Shown: positions 54,594-62,631 of the stretch, piece by piece
How positions within the stretch are numbered: position 1 is the stretch's first letter
Layout: the number at the start of each line of letters is the position of its first letter
The notes under the pieces: generated by a model
Databases searched by the model: none
Seen by the model: the letters and a program-made list of their open reading frames with translations, nothing else
Told to the model about the DNA's origin: nothing
Translations under genes and position numbers: made by a program
Assembly: GCA_049840475.1 (NCBI GenBank)
Contig: JASGKX010000001.1
Span: 2,294,001 to 2,358,000, forward strand
Direction of reading: 5' to 3'
From: JBGVSA01 sp049840475
GTDB taxonomy: Bacteria > Pseudomonadota > Gammaproteobacteria > Burkholderiales > Rhodocyclaceae
Length of the DNA stretch: 64,000 bases

Positions 54594-54601
54594 TCTATAA
54601 T
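54573..54601 (+). promoter_or_regulatory. Promoter of tRNA-Thr
   Basis: TTGAGT (54573-54578), 17-base spacer, TATAAT (54596-54601), 11 bases before the tRNA. The -35 lies inside the pilY1 hairpin. Confidence 0.75.
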
Positions 54602-54612
54602 CGCTGCCTCTT

Positions 54613-54688
<76 letters not shown>

Positions 54689-54695
54689 GAATATT

Positions 54696-54727
54696 CAAAG
54701 GCCTAGCGGCAACGCTAGGCCTTTGTC
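54696..54727 (+). terminator. Terminator of tRNA-Thr
   Basis: A perfect 13-bp stem (54696-54708 with 54713-54725) is closed by a GCAA tetraloop, with a T-rich tail following. Confidence 0.88.
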
Positions 54728-54914
54728 GTTTCTGGTCTCAACAAAAACGTGACATCCGCTGTCGTGTTTGCTTGCTGCCTGAGTTCGGCACGCCCCGCTT
54801 GGCTGTTCAGGTTGCCCTGGCCTTGGCGCGACGCAATCAATAGAGCAAGGCCGAATGGGCTGATAACGGCACAACGTAACCTTGCTCCAATCCATGTCTT
54901 GAATCAGGCAGTAC

Positions 54915-55871
54915 TCAGCGATTCCTACATGCCCGTGGCAGATAACGATCGACGATGTCGTCGCTGCGGCAGCGCCAATCGATTGCGCCATCCTGATTTC
55001 GGTAAGGTGCGAAGTCGATCGACTTCCCGCTCAAAGGGGAAAATGCCAACTTGGCCGAGATGACCCCGGTTCGCGAGTCATACGCAAAGGTTGCACCCTC
55101 GACCGGTGTGAGGTCCACGCTGGACAAGGCGCTCGGTACGCCGCCGGTTGCGTGATAGGTCTGCCTGATAGCGGCGCTTGCCGACGCGCCCGCAGCGACA
55201 ATCCGACTGACTTTCGCCCGTGTGACATAGTCCTGATAGGCAGGTAGCGCGATCGCAGCCAAGACCCCTATGACTGCAATCGTCAAAGTCACGGTAATGA
55301 CAATGGCAGGGGCACGACTGGTGCCTCCGCGTGCCTGAAGTTCTCCCAATTGGAACTTCGGGTCGCGGCTTCGCAGCTCCGCCGCGCGAATCAATTTAGT
55401 GCAATGGCTGTAATAGAGGCGGTTGGCAAAAAGTGGCGGGATTATCCACATCAGCAGCCCGGCACCGTAATAGCCGAGAACGGCCCAACCCGAATTTCCA
55501 ACGGCCATTGCACCAACAAGGCCGCAGAGAAGACCTGCGATATATGGACTCAGGAAATAGAGGATCGCCGCAACGTACAGTTTGCGATACAGCATCCAAT
55601 AGAACGCGACGAACATCGCAGGCCAATGCCAGGACAACCCGAGGTCGCCCCGCTCAAAACGCTCGAAATGACGCAAATAGTAGATTTGGTTTTTGGGCCC
55701 AATTACGGCGGACAGCTTCGCTGTGCGGTCTGGTGCAACCTCGTGAGAAGGCATGGCTTCGGGCATAGGGCGGGCCGAACGGACAGCCTCCTTGTGTGCA
55801 CTTGGTATTGGAAGGCAAAAACCGCATTTACCCGCAGTCGGCAGCGCGCTGCCGCATGTTGCGCAATACAT
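54915..55871 (-). CDS. Zinc-ribbon/DUF2628-like membrane protein fused to a pilin-like domain
   Basis: This 318-residue protein has three parts. Residues 1-20 hold two CxxC motifs (CATC, CGFC), a zinc ribbon. The middle (about 65-175) has hydrophobic helices resembling DUF2628 (WPAMFVAFYWMLYRKL, LYFLSPYIAGLLCGLVG). From about residue 190 comes a type IV pilin-like module: a hydrophobic helix (ITVTLTIAVIGVLAAIALPA) running into YQDYVTRAKVSRIV and ending in a Cys pair of pilin type (DWRCRS, LPRACR). There is no leader G-FTLIE, so it cannot be processed as a normal prepilin. The start at 55871 has GGGGAATGAC upstream. A longer frame to 56189 is not supported. The function is unknown; the pilus operon is next door. 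Confidence 0.8.
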   Translation of the reverse strand: MYCATCGSALPTAGKCGFCLPIPSAHKEAVRSARPMPEAMPSHEVAPDRTAKLSAVIGPKNQIYYLRHFERFERGDLGLSWHWPAMFVAFYWMLYRKLYVAAILYFLSPYIAGLLCGLVGAMAVGNSGWAVLGYYGAGLLMWIIPPLFANRLYYSHCTKLIRAAELRSRDPKFQLGELQARGGTSRAPAIVITVTLTIAVIGVLAAIALPAYQDYVTRAKVSRIVAAGASASAAIRQTYHATGGVPSALSSVDLTPVEGATFAYDSRTGVISAKLAFSPLSGKSIDFAPYRNQDGAIDWRCRSDDIVDRYLPRACRNR

Positions 55872-56461
55872 GTCATTCCCCGGTGTTTTTTGTTGGATGC
55901 ACCACGTAACGCTTGTGACGTGAAGGCGTCTGCCCGCTTTTAGGAGTGGGGCTGTGGCACAGGCGCGATCGTACGAGAGTATTCCGAATGGGTACCTGCC
56001 CGGACGGGCGAAATCGCCGATATCGAAAAGTGTGGCGATCTGGATCAAGCCGGCGCAGCGGCTTGGTGAGTTCGCCGAGGGCGCGTGTGGCGGCCACCGG
56101 TGGATATTGATGAACTGCGATGCGAAAAGCGTTCGGCCAAGTCCGGCGGTAGCGAAACGCGTAGCTGGCAAATTGCATGTTTGATTCACGAACAGCGCGC
56201 GATACCAGGGGCTGGCTTTCGGTCAGCCATTTCTTGCCTTGAGCACCTGTGTCCTGCCCGTTGTTCTTGTCCCGGCCTATGCCAAAGAAACCGGCGTCCG
56301 CCTGTTATCGCACCGTATTTTTCTATGCTTTGGTGTTGCGCGTTTGTCTACGAAATGTAGACATCTCGATTCGGCTATCTCACTTGTTTAATGTCCACTT
56401 GACGTAGACAAAGTAAACCGACCGGATGGCGAATCGTCTGACTCGGCACTCGGGAGGTGTT
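55872..56461. other. Long spacer between the pilin-chimera gene and the CI-like gene
   Basis: This 590-base region has no supported gene. The right half is AT-richer than the window and holds the inverted repeat TGTCTAC-GAAAT-GTAGACA (56345-56363) and a third GTAGACA (56404-56410), besides two CACTTG copies and a TTGACG. It may be a regulatory relic or hold the promoter of the chimera gene. Confidence 0.5.
56345..56363. promoter_or_regulatory. Inverted repeat, candidate operator
   Basis: TGTCTAC (56345-56351) and GTAGACA (56357-56363) form a perfect 7-bp inverted repeat with a 5-base spacer. Similar heptamers (AGTCTAT/ATAGACT) flank the CI/Cro promoter at 57133-57174. Confidence 0.55.
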
Positions 56462-57100
56462 TCAGCGCGCGCGATAGCGGCGGTGTTCGACCATCGTGCC
56501 GATGATGGTGATGGACTCTCGGTCGGAGCGGAGCAGGGGATAGTCGTCGTTGAGCGGGACGAGTTCGAAGACGGCGTCGCCGCGGTCGTTCAAGCCGCGA
56601 GGGCGGTATTTCTTGAAGGTGGCTTCGTTCTTGCCATTCTTGGCGACGACATAGTCGCCGGGTTGCGGTTCGATGGCCGGGTCGATGATGACGCGGTCGC
56701 CTTCCTTGAATTCCGGATGCATCGAGTTGCCCTTGATTTCAAGGGCGAATGCGAAGGTGGAAAGGTCTCTGTCCGGCAGCAGATACTCCGCTGCGCTGGC
56801 TGTGCCCACTGTGTAGGCCGCCAGCGTTTCGGCCACCTGGCATGCCTGGACATAGTTGATGAGGGGGATCTGTCGTGCGCCGATGTCGGTCGGCACGACG
56901 TTGGTCAAGCCTGCCTCTGAGTCTGGCAAGGCGTATCCGGTTATGCGTGCGATGGCCAGCAGATGGTCAAAGCTTGCTGAATGGCGCCCGAGTTCCCAGG
57001 CCGAGACATTGCCTTTGCTTGTACCGACAGCGTCCCCCAGTTGTTGCTGAGTAAGACGGGCGGCCTTGCGCGCTTTTCTGATCCAGATCCCGATTTGCAT
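56462..57100 (-). CDS. CI/LexA-like repressor (XRE helix-turn-helix plus S24 peptidase domain)
   Basis: This 212-residue protein has an XRE helix-turn-helix (about 13-37: LTQQQLGDAVGTSKGNVSAWE) and an S24 autopeptidase domain with Ser126 (GNSMHPEF) and Lys163 (ATFKKY). The region where related repressors have the Ala-Gly self-cleavage bond reads YVQACQV, so the Gly appears to be Cys. Cleavage on RecA activation may therefore be lost or slower. It is divergent from a small Cro-like gene, the layout of a phage immunity region, but no other phage gene is nearby. The operator candidates lie in the spacer. Confidence 0.87.
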   Translation of the reverse strand: MQIGIWIRKARKAARLTQQQLGDAVGTSKGNVSAWELGRHSASFDHLLAIARITGYALPDSEAGLTNVVPTDIGARQIPLINYVQACQVAETLAAYTVGTASAAEYLLPDRDLSTFAFALEIKGNSMHPEFKEGDRVIIDPAIEPQPGDYVVAKNGKNEATFKKYRPRGLNDRGDAVFELVPLNDDYPLLRSDRESITIIGTMVEHRRYRAR

Positions 57101-57132
57101 GGCGGAATAGTAAAGAAAATCGAGACATTGGG

Positions 57133-57174
57133 AGTCTATGATTTATTGACACCTATGTACGGTGATAATAGACT
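57133..57174. promoter_or_regulatory. Operator/promoter region between the CI-like and Cro-like genes
   Basis: AGTCTAT (57133-57139) and ATAGACT (57168-57174) are perfect inverted copies. Inside lie TTGACA (57146-57151, -35) and CACC-N7-GGTG (57150-57164). TAGACT (57169-57174) is a -10 at 17 bases from TTGACA. The -10 of the Cro-side promoter is thus part of a repressor half-site. Confidence 0.6.
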
Positions 57175-57203
57175 TTTGGGCAAATGTAGCGATGTGCCCG
57201 ACT

Positions 57204-57467
57204 ATGAATAAACATCCTCTCGAGATTGCCGCCGAACTCGTCGGCTCTCACGCACGCATGGCCAAAATGCTGGGCGTGAGCCGAAGCGCGCTGGGGCAGT
57301 GGAAGCAACCAGACCGCCAGGTGCCTGCCAAATACTGCCCGCTGATCGAGCGCCTGACTGCCGGTTTTGTTAGCTGTGAAGATCTGCGGCCTGACATCGA
57401 TTGGGGGTATGTGCGCTGCGTGCCACGACGTCTGAGCCCTGCGCAACCCGTGGAAGAAGGCGTGTGA
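57204..57467 (+). CDS. Cro/YdaS-like DNA-binding protein
   Basis: The protein has 87 residues from the ATG at 57204 (MNKHPLEIAAELVG). The helix-turn-helix is visible as HARMAKMLGVSRSALGQWKQ, and the downstream part (VPAKYCPLIERLTAGFVSCE) matches the Cro/YdaS-type small regulators that oppose CI-like repressors. Upstream in-frame starts at 57162 (GTG) and 57192 lie within the promoter and are rejected. It is divergent from the S24 repressor. No phage replication or lysis gene follows, so it is an orphan switch or a remnant. Confidence 0.75.
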   Translation: MNKHPLEIAAELVGSHARMAKMLGVSRSALGQWKQPDRQVPAKYCPLIERLTAGFVSCEDLRPDIDWGYVRCVPRRLSPAQPVEEGV

Positions 57468-57775
57468 TTTCTTCGAGACTCTCACGATTGACGTGCGTGG
57501 CACCCGTGCATTGGTGCGCTAGCGCCGGGTGCAAATGATCCTTGTCCATTGGTCGGATGCAGCATCGGTGACTTGCTTGATGGACCCGGCTGGCGGCGCA
57601 CCATAGATCGCGCCGGCCAACCCTGTGCGATACGCGGAGGAGGGGCGGGGCGCCCGAACGCCATGCCGCAACGAGATGGCGGGCGAGAGACGAGCGACTA
57701 ATATCAGTGGATGACTTGGGCCGGGCGCGCGTGTGGCGAGCCCGATGTGTGACGTCCCCTGCAGGAGAAGCCGCG
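57468..57775. other. Intergenic region after the Cro-like gene
   Basis: This 308-base spacer holds a structured segment: GCACCCG (57500-57506) pairs with CGGGTGC (57526-57532), and the loop contains the palindrome GCGCTAGCGC. It may be a terminator-like structure. No gene is supported apart from the miniprotein that follows. Confidence 0.45.
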
Positions 57776-57940
57776 ATGATGGATAGCCCCAACCCGATCC
57801 GCTTGCCCAGCAACGAATATTGCCTTGAGCCTGACGATTCAGACAGCATGCTGCTCGCGTGTCATGAGCGCAGCGGTCATAAATTCCCGGACGACATCGA
57901 CGAGGACGGTGAAGACCCGGACGGCGATTTTATGTGGTGA
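57776..57940 (+). CDS. Acidic miniprotein of unknown function
   Basis: This 54-residue protein has an ATG at 57776 (or 57779) and GGAGAAG upstream. The C-terminal half is strongly acidic (FPDDIDEDGEDPDGDFMW). A good ribosome site and a terminator 22 bases after its stop argue that it is a real short gene. No homologous family is recognised; an acidic tail could bind metal or a basic partner, but this is a guess. Confidence 0.6.
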   Translation: MMDSPNPIRLPSNEYCLEPDDSDSMLLACHERSGHKFPDDIDEDGEDPDGDFMW

Positions 57941-57962
57941 GGAGCACTGCTCGTTCCAATGA

Positions 57963-57988
57963 AAACGGGGCCTTGTGGCCCCGTTTGC
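57963..57988. terminator. Terminator between the miniprotein and the TonB-dependent receptor
   Basis: A perfect 10-bp stem (57963-57972 with 57977-57986), loop TTGT, with A/T flanks lies between convergent genes. Confidence 0.87.
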
Positions 57989-58013
57989 GTGTTGTGTTGG
58001 CTGTACGGGCAGA

Positions 58014-60170
58014 TCAGAAATCCACCGATGCCGACACGATATAAGTGCGCGGTGCGCCCAGCGTCAGGTAACCCTGTCCAGGGTAGCCACCGGACGACGC
58101 CCAGTAGTCCTTGTCGGCGACGTTCTCGACTCGCGCACGCAGCGTCAGCACTTGCTCACCCATCGGCATGACGTAACGCGCGCCCAGGTCGATGCGAGTC
58201 CAGGACGGGATTTTCTGCGTGTTGGCTGCATCGGCGTACTGGGAGCTGGTGTAGATCACACGGCCGTCGAGTGACAGCCCCTTGATCTGACGCACAGCCC
58301 ATTCCAGACCGAGGTTGGCTTGGCTCTTGGGCGCGCCGATACCTTCCTTTCCGTTCAGATCGGTGTCGAGCAGGCTGACGCCGCCCAGCACTTTGACGCT
58401 GGGGACGATCTCGCCGTAGGCGGACAGTTCCAAGCCGCGATAGCGCTGGTGGCCGACGATGTCATAGCGATTGTCGTCGCCGACGCCGCCGACTGGGCGA
58501 CGCGTCTGATACACGCCCACCGCGCCGCCGATGCGGCCGGCGTCGAACTTGAAGCCGGCTTCAACCTGCTTGGTCTTGTACGGGTCCAGCGCTTCGCCGA
58601 TGTTGTTGGCACCGGAACTTGCCGACACGATGTCGCCCTTGACCAGACCTTCGATGTAGTTCGCATACACCGACATCGCTGGCGTAATGCGATAGACGAT
58701 GCCACCGACGGGCGTCACGGCACTCTTTGCCGTGCCGGGGTCCGCCACGCCCGTGTCGTAGTTGTAGGTGGTGTCGTCGATGTACTGGTAGCGACCGCCC
58801 ACGGTGATCAGCAGCTTGTCATTGAAGAACGACATGGCGTCAGCCAGTGCCACGCTGGAGGTTTCCAGCCGCTCGGTCACCAGCGGATTGGTCATGCGCC
58901 CGCCGGGGAAGAAGGTCGTCGAAGGCTTGTCAACATGGGTGGGCGAATAGATGTTGCCCGCGAAGCCGCTGAAGTCAGAAAAACCATAGGCGTTCTTCGA
59001 CAAGGCCTTGTAGCCCATCGCCGACAGGCTGACCTTGTGGCTCACGCTGCCTGTCTTGAAATTCCCGCGCAGGCCGATCTCGCCTGTCTGGATCGAATCT
59101 TCGCGGACAGTGTCGAGCACGTACGCGGAGGTGTCGCCGTTGCCGTTCAGCAGGGTGGGATTGGCGAAGCTGGAGCTTTCGCGACCCTCGCGCACGCCAA
59201 ACGCTGCCCAGCCTGTGATGTTGCTGGTGAAGTCGTATTCGCCGCGCACGGTGCCAAAGCTGTCCTTCTCATTCGAGTAGGTCCAGGGCTGAGCGATGGC
59301 GCTGGAAGCGTCCGGCGCTTTGGGGACGTCGGTGGTGGCAACGTAGAAGCTGGGCTGCGAGGCCTTGAGGCGATGATCCTGATAACCGATATCGGCCGAC
59401 ACGCGCACGCGGCCATCGCGGTAGTCAACGCCTACGCCGGCAATGGTCAATTCGCCCGAAGAACCATCCACGGCGGTATCGCCGTCACGGCGCGCAACGT
59501 TCACACGGATGCCGACGCGGTCATCCGCCACACGGCGCCCCAGATCGGCCGCGACGTAACCCTGGCCGCCCGATTGCACGCCAGCGGTGACTTGCGTGAT
59601 CGGCTCATTGTCGGCGCGCTTGGGCACCACGTTGATGGCGCCGCCCAGTCCGCTTCCGCCGGGCGCAGCGCCATTCAGGAAGGCGTTCGCACCGCGCAGC
59701 ACTTCAACGCGTTCGATGATCTCGGTCAACAGGTACTGCCGGGGCAGCAGGCCGTACAGGCCGTTGTACGACATGTCGTCGGAATAGATCGGCAGGCCGC
59801 GCACCATGTAGAGCTGCTGATAGTTGCCGAAACCACGGGCGACACGCACGGCGGGGTCATTGAGCAGCACATCGCCAACGCTGGCTGCCTGCTGGTTCTG
59901 AATGAGTTCCTGCGTGTAGCTGGTGACGGTGAAGGGTGTCTCCATGCTGTCTTGCTGGCCGAGCACGCCGACGCGCGCCCCGCGTGCGACCTGTCCGCCG
60001 GCGTAAGGCGCAGAAAGGCCTTCGGCGGACGCGTCGGCGTTGGCCTTGACCTGGATGGTGGGCAGGGTCGCTTCGGTTTTCTCGGTCGCATCCTGGGCGT
60101 ACACGAGCGTGCTGAAAGAAGACAGGACTGCGACCGTGAGAGCGGACAGCTTGAGCGAGCGTTGTTGCAT
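58014..60170 (-). CDS. TonB-dependent siderophore receptor
   Basis: This 718-residue outer-membrane receptor has a signal peptide (ending near VYA-Q), a plug domain (PFTVTSYTQELIQNQQAASV, NDPAVRVARGFGN, YMVRGLPIYSDDM, VEVLRGANAFLNG) and a 22-strand barrel ending with Phe as expected. The plug pattern is that of ferric siderophore receptors of the FhuE/FpvA group; the ligand is unknown. A Fur-like box lies 75 bases upstream of its start, consistent with iron-repressed expression. Energy should come from ExbB-ExbD and a TonB protein. Confidence 0.92.
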   Translation of the reverse strand: MQQRSLKLSALTVAVLSSFSTLVYAQDATEKTEATLPTIQVKANADASAEGLSAPYAGGQVARGARVGVLGQQDSMETPFTVTSYTQELIQNQQAASVGDVLLNDPAVRVARGFGNYQQLYMVRGLPIYSDDMSYNGLYGLLPRQYLLTEIIERVEVLRGANAFLNGAAPGGSGLGGAINVVPKRADNEPITQVTAGVQSGGQGYVAADLGRRVADDRVGIRVNVARRDGDTAVDGSSGELTIAGVGVDYRDGRVRVSADIGYQDHRLKASQPSFYVATTDVPKAPDASSAIAQPWTYSNEKDSFGTVRGEYDFTSNITGWAAFGVREGRESSSFANPTLLNGNGDTSAYVLDTVREDSIQTGEIGLRGNFKTGSVSHKVSLSAMGYKALSKNAYGFSDFSGFAGNIYSPTHVDKPSTTFFPGGRMTNPLVTERLETSSVALADAMSFFNDKLLITVGGRYQYIDDTTYNYDTGVADPGTAKSAVTPVGGIVYRITPAMSVYANYIEGLVKGDIVSASSGANNIGEALDPYKTKQVEAGFKFDAGRIGGAVGVYQTRRPVGGVGDDNRYDIVGHQRYRGLELSAYGEIVPSVKVLGGVSLLDTDLNGKEGIGAPKSQANLGLEWAVRQIKGLSLDGRVIYTSSQYADAANTQKIPSWTRIDLGARYVMPMGEQVLTLRARVENVADKDYWASSGGYPGQGYLTLGAPRTYIVSASVDF

Positions 60171-60440
60171 GGAATTGTTCGATCTGAGTGGGCGGGGCTC
60201 ATGGCGACCCGCTGCCGCATCCGAACAGCGAAATGCGTTCGAAGATGCGAATTGTTCGCATTATATTGTCGATTTTCTCAACTGCCGCCTATCGACTGGA
60301 TTGGTTTCTATCGATGGTGCTGCGGGTTGTTGCTTTTTTGCAGCAGCGGTAGGAATCGTGGGGGATGGTCAACGCAGCATTTGGGGCGTCACCGGCCAGA
60401 AAAGCGACCGAGGCGGTCGAACGCCACGTTCCGGTGGACG
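60171..60440 (-). other. Promoter region of the TonB-dependent receptor
   Basis: This 270-base stretch is AT-rich in its middle and holds a Fur-like box (60245-60261). No gene is supported. Confidence 0.5.
60245..60261. promoter_or_regulatory. Fur-like box upstream of the receptor
   Basis: ATGCGAA (60245-60251), TTG, TTCGCAT (60255-60261) form a perfect 7-bp inverted repeat in the style of betaproteobacterial Fur boxes, with AT-rich flanks. It lies 75 bases upstream of the receptor ATG. Confidence 0.6.
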
Positions 60441-60473
60441 AAAAAAAGGCCGGCAATGCCGGCCTTTTTTTTT
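60441..60473 (-). terminator. Terminator of uxuA
   Basis: A perfect 14-bp stem (60441-60454 with 60458-60471) and a 3-base loop have a run of seven T after it on the minus strand, 17 bases past the uxuA stop. Confidence 0.9.
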
Positions 60474-60489
60474 GTGGGGCGCTTACGGC

Positions 60490-61674
60490 TTACTGGCCGA
60501 ACAGTGCGCGCTTGAGCGCGACTTCTACGCCACGGACTTCTGCCAGACCCTTCAGGCGGCCAATCGCCGAGTAGCCCGGATTGGTCTTCTTCTTCAGATC
60601 GTCCAGCATCTGGTGACCGTGGTCGGGACGCATCGGAATCAGACGCTTGTCGCCGTTCTGGGCACGACGGTGTTCTTCTTCGATGATCGCCTGCACCACC
60701 GAGACCATGTCAACGTCGCCATGTAGGTGCGCGGCTTCGTGGAAGGTCTTGGGGTTGCCTTCACGGCAGGTCGAGCGCAGGTGCGTGAAGTAGATGCGGT
60801 TGCCGAAGCGCTTGGCCATCGTCACCAGATCGTTGTCGGCACGCACGCCGTACGAGCCCGTGCAGAAGGTGAAGCCGTTGGCCATGCTGTCAACCGTGGT
60901 CGCCAGCCATTCCATGTCGTCGATGGTCAACACGATGCGCGGCAGGCCCAGGATGGGGCGGGGCGGATCATCCGGGTGCACCGCCAGACGGACGCCGACT
61001 TCTTCTGCCACCGGCACGATGCCGCGCAGGAAGTACGCCATGTGCTCGCGCAGCTTGGCCTTGTCGATGTGGTCGTATTCGGCCAGGCGGGCGCGGAACT
61101 GGTCCAGCGTGTAGCCTTCTTCAGCGCCGGGCAGGCCGGCGATGATGTTGCGCACGAGCTTGTCCTTGTCGGCCTGGCTCATGCTGTCGAAGTAGGCCTT
61201 GGCTTCCTTGATTTCTTCTGCCGTGTAGTCGGCTTCGGCGCCCTTGCGTTGCAGCAGGTGCATGTCGAAAGCGGCAAAGGCGATCTGGTCGAAGCGCAGC
61301 GCGCGCGAGCCGTCGGGCAGTTCGTATTCCAGGTCGGTGCGCGTCCAGTCCAGGATCGGCATGAAGTTGTAGCACACGGTATCGATGCCGCAGGCCGCGA
61401 GGTTACGAATCGATTGCTGGTAGTTGGCGATGTACTTGTCGTAGTCGCCGACGTGCTTCTTGATGTCTTCGTGAACCGGGATGCTTTCCACCACGGACCA
61501 CACCAGACCGGCGTCTTCGATGATCTTCTTGCGCTGCTGAATCTGTTCGATCGGCCACACTTCGCCGTTGGGAATGTGGTGAAGAGCCGTCACGACACCC
61601 GTGGCGCCCGCCTGACGGACGTCCGAGAGGGAGACGGGATCGTTGGGGCCGTACCAGCGCCAAGTCTGTTCCAT
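60490..61674 (-). CDS. uxuA: Mannonate dehydratase
   Basis: UxuA dehydrates D-mannonate to 2-keto-3-deoxygluconate in hexuronate (glucuronate/galacturonate pathway) catabolism. The 394-residue TIM-barrel enzyme opens with MEQTWRWYGPNDPVSLSDVRQAGATG over its first lines and contains VRLAVHPDDPPRPILGLPRI, GSYGVRADNDLV and MRPDHGHQMLDD with the metal-binding His residues. The gene is read with uxuR upstream and has its own terminator. The length is typical. Confidence 0.95.
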   Translation of the reverse strand: MEQTWRWYGPNDPVSLSDVRQAGATGVVTALHHIPNGEVWPIEQIQQRKKIIEDAGLVWSVVESIPVHEDIKKHVGDYDKYIANYQQSIRNLAACGIDTVCYNFMPILDWTRTDLEYELPDGSRALRFDQIAFAAFDMHLLQRKGAEADYTAEEIKEAKAYFDSMSQADKDKLVRNIIAGLPGAEEGYTLDQFRARLAEYDHIDKAKLREHMAYFLRGIVPVAEEVGVRLAVHPDDPPRPILGLPRIVLTIDDMEWLATTVDSMANGFTFCTGSYGVRADNDLVTMAKRFGNRIYFTHLRSTCREGNPKTFHEAAHLHGDVDMVSVVQAIIEEEHRRAQNGDKRLIPMRPDHGHQMLDDLKKKTNPGYSAIGRLKGLAEVRGVEVALKRALFGQ

Positions 61675-61691
61675 GGTGTTCCTCGGTGATA

Positions 61692-62444
61692 TTAACTTGC
61701 GGTTTGCGAAAGCGGTTCCGACCAGGTCAGCGGGTCGGTCGCGAAAAGGTAGCCGTCAAAGTGCGGGTTCTCGACATCCGAGAGCACCAGCAACGACTGT
61801 TTGACGTTCTCAAGGTGCTGCCACATCGCCAGCCGGGCGGCGTTGGCGTCGCGTCGCTGCAGGGCGAGCAATATCTGGCGATGGTCTTCGAGCCAGCGGG
61901 CGCGATAGTCCTGCCCGACGATGCGGGCATGCAGTTGCTTCCACATCGGGCTGGTCGCGCGCCGTTCCCATAGTTCGCGCACAAGGTCGTGCAGCACGCT
62001 GTTCTGCGTGGCTTCGGCGATCAGCAGGTGAAAGCGCTCGTCTTCTTCGTAAGACTCGTTGTCCGACTGCAGGTTTTTCTGCTCAAGGTCGAGCACGCGG
62101 CGCATCTCGTTGAGGTTGGCCTTGGTGACCTGAGTGGCAGCGAAAGCGGCTACGTTGCTTTCCAGCAGTTGGCGCGCCTGCAGCAGTTCAAACGGGCCGA
62201 TGTCGTCGGCCACTGGCTTGATGTTGTCGCCTTGCCGGGCGTACACGCCAGAGCCCTGACGCACTTCGACCCAGCCTTCCAGCTCGAGCATGATCAATGC
62301 CTCGCGCACCACGCTGCGGCTCACACCGAATTGCTCGGCGATATTGCGCTCAGGCGGCAGGCGTTCGCCCACCGGATAGACACCGGCCTGCAGCTGTTCG
62401 CGCAGGCGGGTTCCGATCGTCTGGTAGAGGCGTTTGTTGTCCAT
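61692..62444 (-). CDS. uxuR: GntR/FadR-family regulator of hexuronate genes (UxuR-like)
   Basis: This 250-residue regulator has the winged helix of the GntR family (about 8-70: LYQTIGTRLREQLQAGVYPV, LPPERNIAEQFGVSRSVVRE) and a FadR-type C-terminal effector domain. It lies just upstream of uxuA, with a 17-base gap, and is divergent from uxuB. The spacer contains a TGGTC-G-GACCA palindrome and a cluster of GGTCT half-sites next to its own promoter, so autoregulation and control of uxuB are likely. The inducer is expected to be fructuronate or a related hexuronate. Confidence 0.87.
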   Translation of the reverse strand: MDNKRLYQTIGTRLREQLQAGVYPVGERLPPERNIAEQFGVSRSVVREALIMLELEGWVEVRQGSGVYARQGDNIKPVADDIGPFELLQARQLLESNVAAFAATQVTKANLNEMRRVLDLEQKNLQSDNESYEEDERFHLLIAEATQNSVLHDLVRELWERRATSPMWKQLHARIVGQDYRARWLEDHRQILLALQRRDANAARLAMWQHLENVKQSLLVLSDVENPHFDGYLFATDPLTWSEPLSQTAS

Positions 62445-62462
62445 GTCTGGGTCGTGCCATGC

Positions 62463-62509
62463 GGTCTGGCCGCAATTGCGTCGGTCTGATAATCGGTCTA
62501 GATTGGTCT
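62463..62509. repeat. Cluster of GGTCT half-sites upstream of uxuR
   Basis: GGTCT occurs at 62463, 62483, 62495 and 62505, spaced by 20, 12 and 10 bases, close to the uxuR start. They are half-sites of the palindrome at 62621. Confidence 0.55.
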
Positions 62510-62620
62510 GAACACTTCGCCAGCCTTGGCTGGTTGGTGCCGATACTATGCGGCCAATCGACCGCGGATGTGTTGGATATTGGTCCGCACAGTGACTATT
62601 GTCAAGCCACTATGCTAAAG

Positions 62621-62631
62621 TGGTCGGACCA
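62621..62631. promoter_or_regulatory. UxuR-type operator palindrome
   Basis: TGGTC-G-GACCA is a perfect palindrome of the GntR/FadR style (GGTC-N-GACC), about 190 bases upstream of uxuB. Confidence 0.65.

Noticed and set aside
55954..56184. Small plus-strand frame in the long spacer
   Set aside because: A GTG start without ribosome site and no recognisable domain; kept as unexplained spacer.
58320..60515. Open frame on the plus strand opposite the TonB-dependent receptor
   Set aside because: Shadow of the receptor; the minus-strand protein has a signal, plug and barrel.
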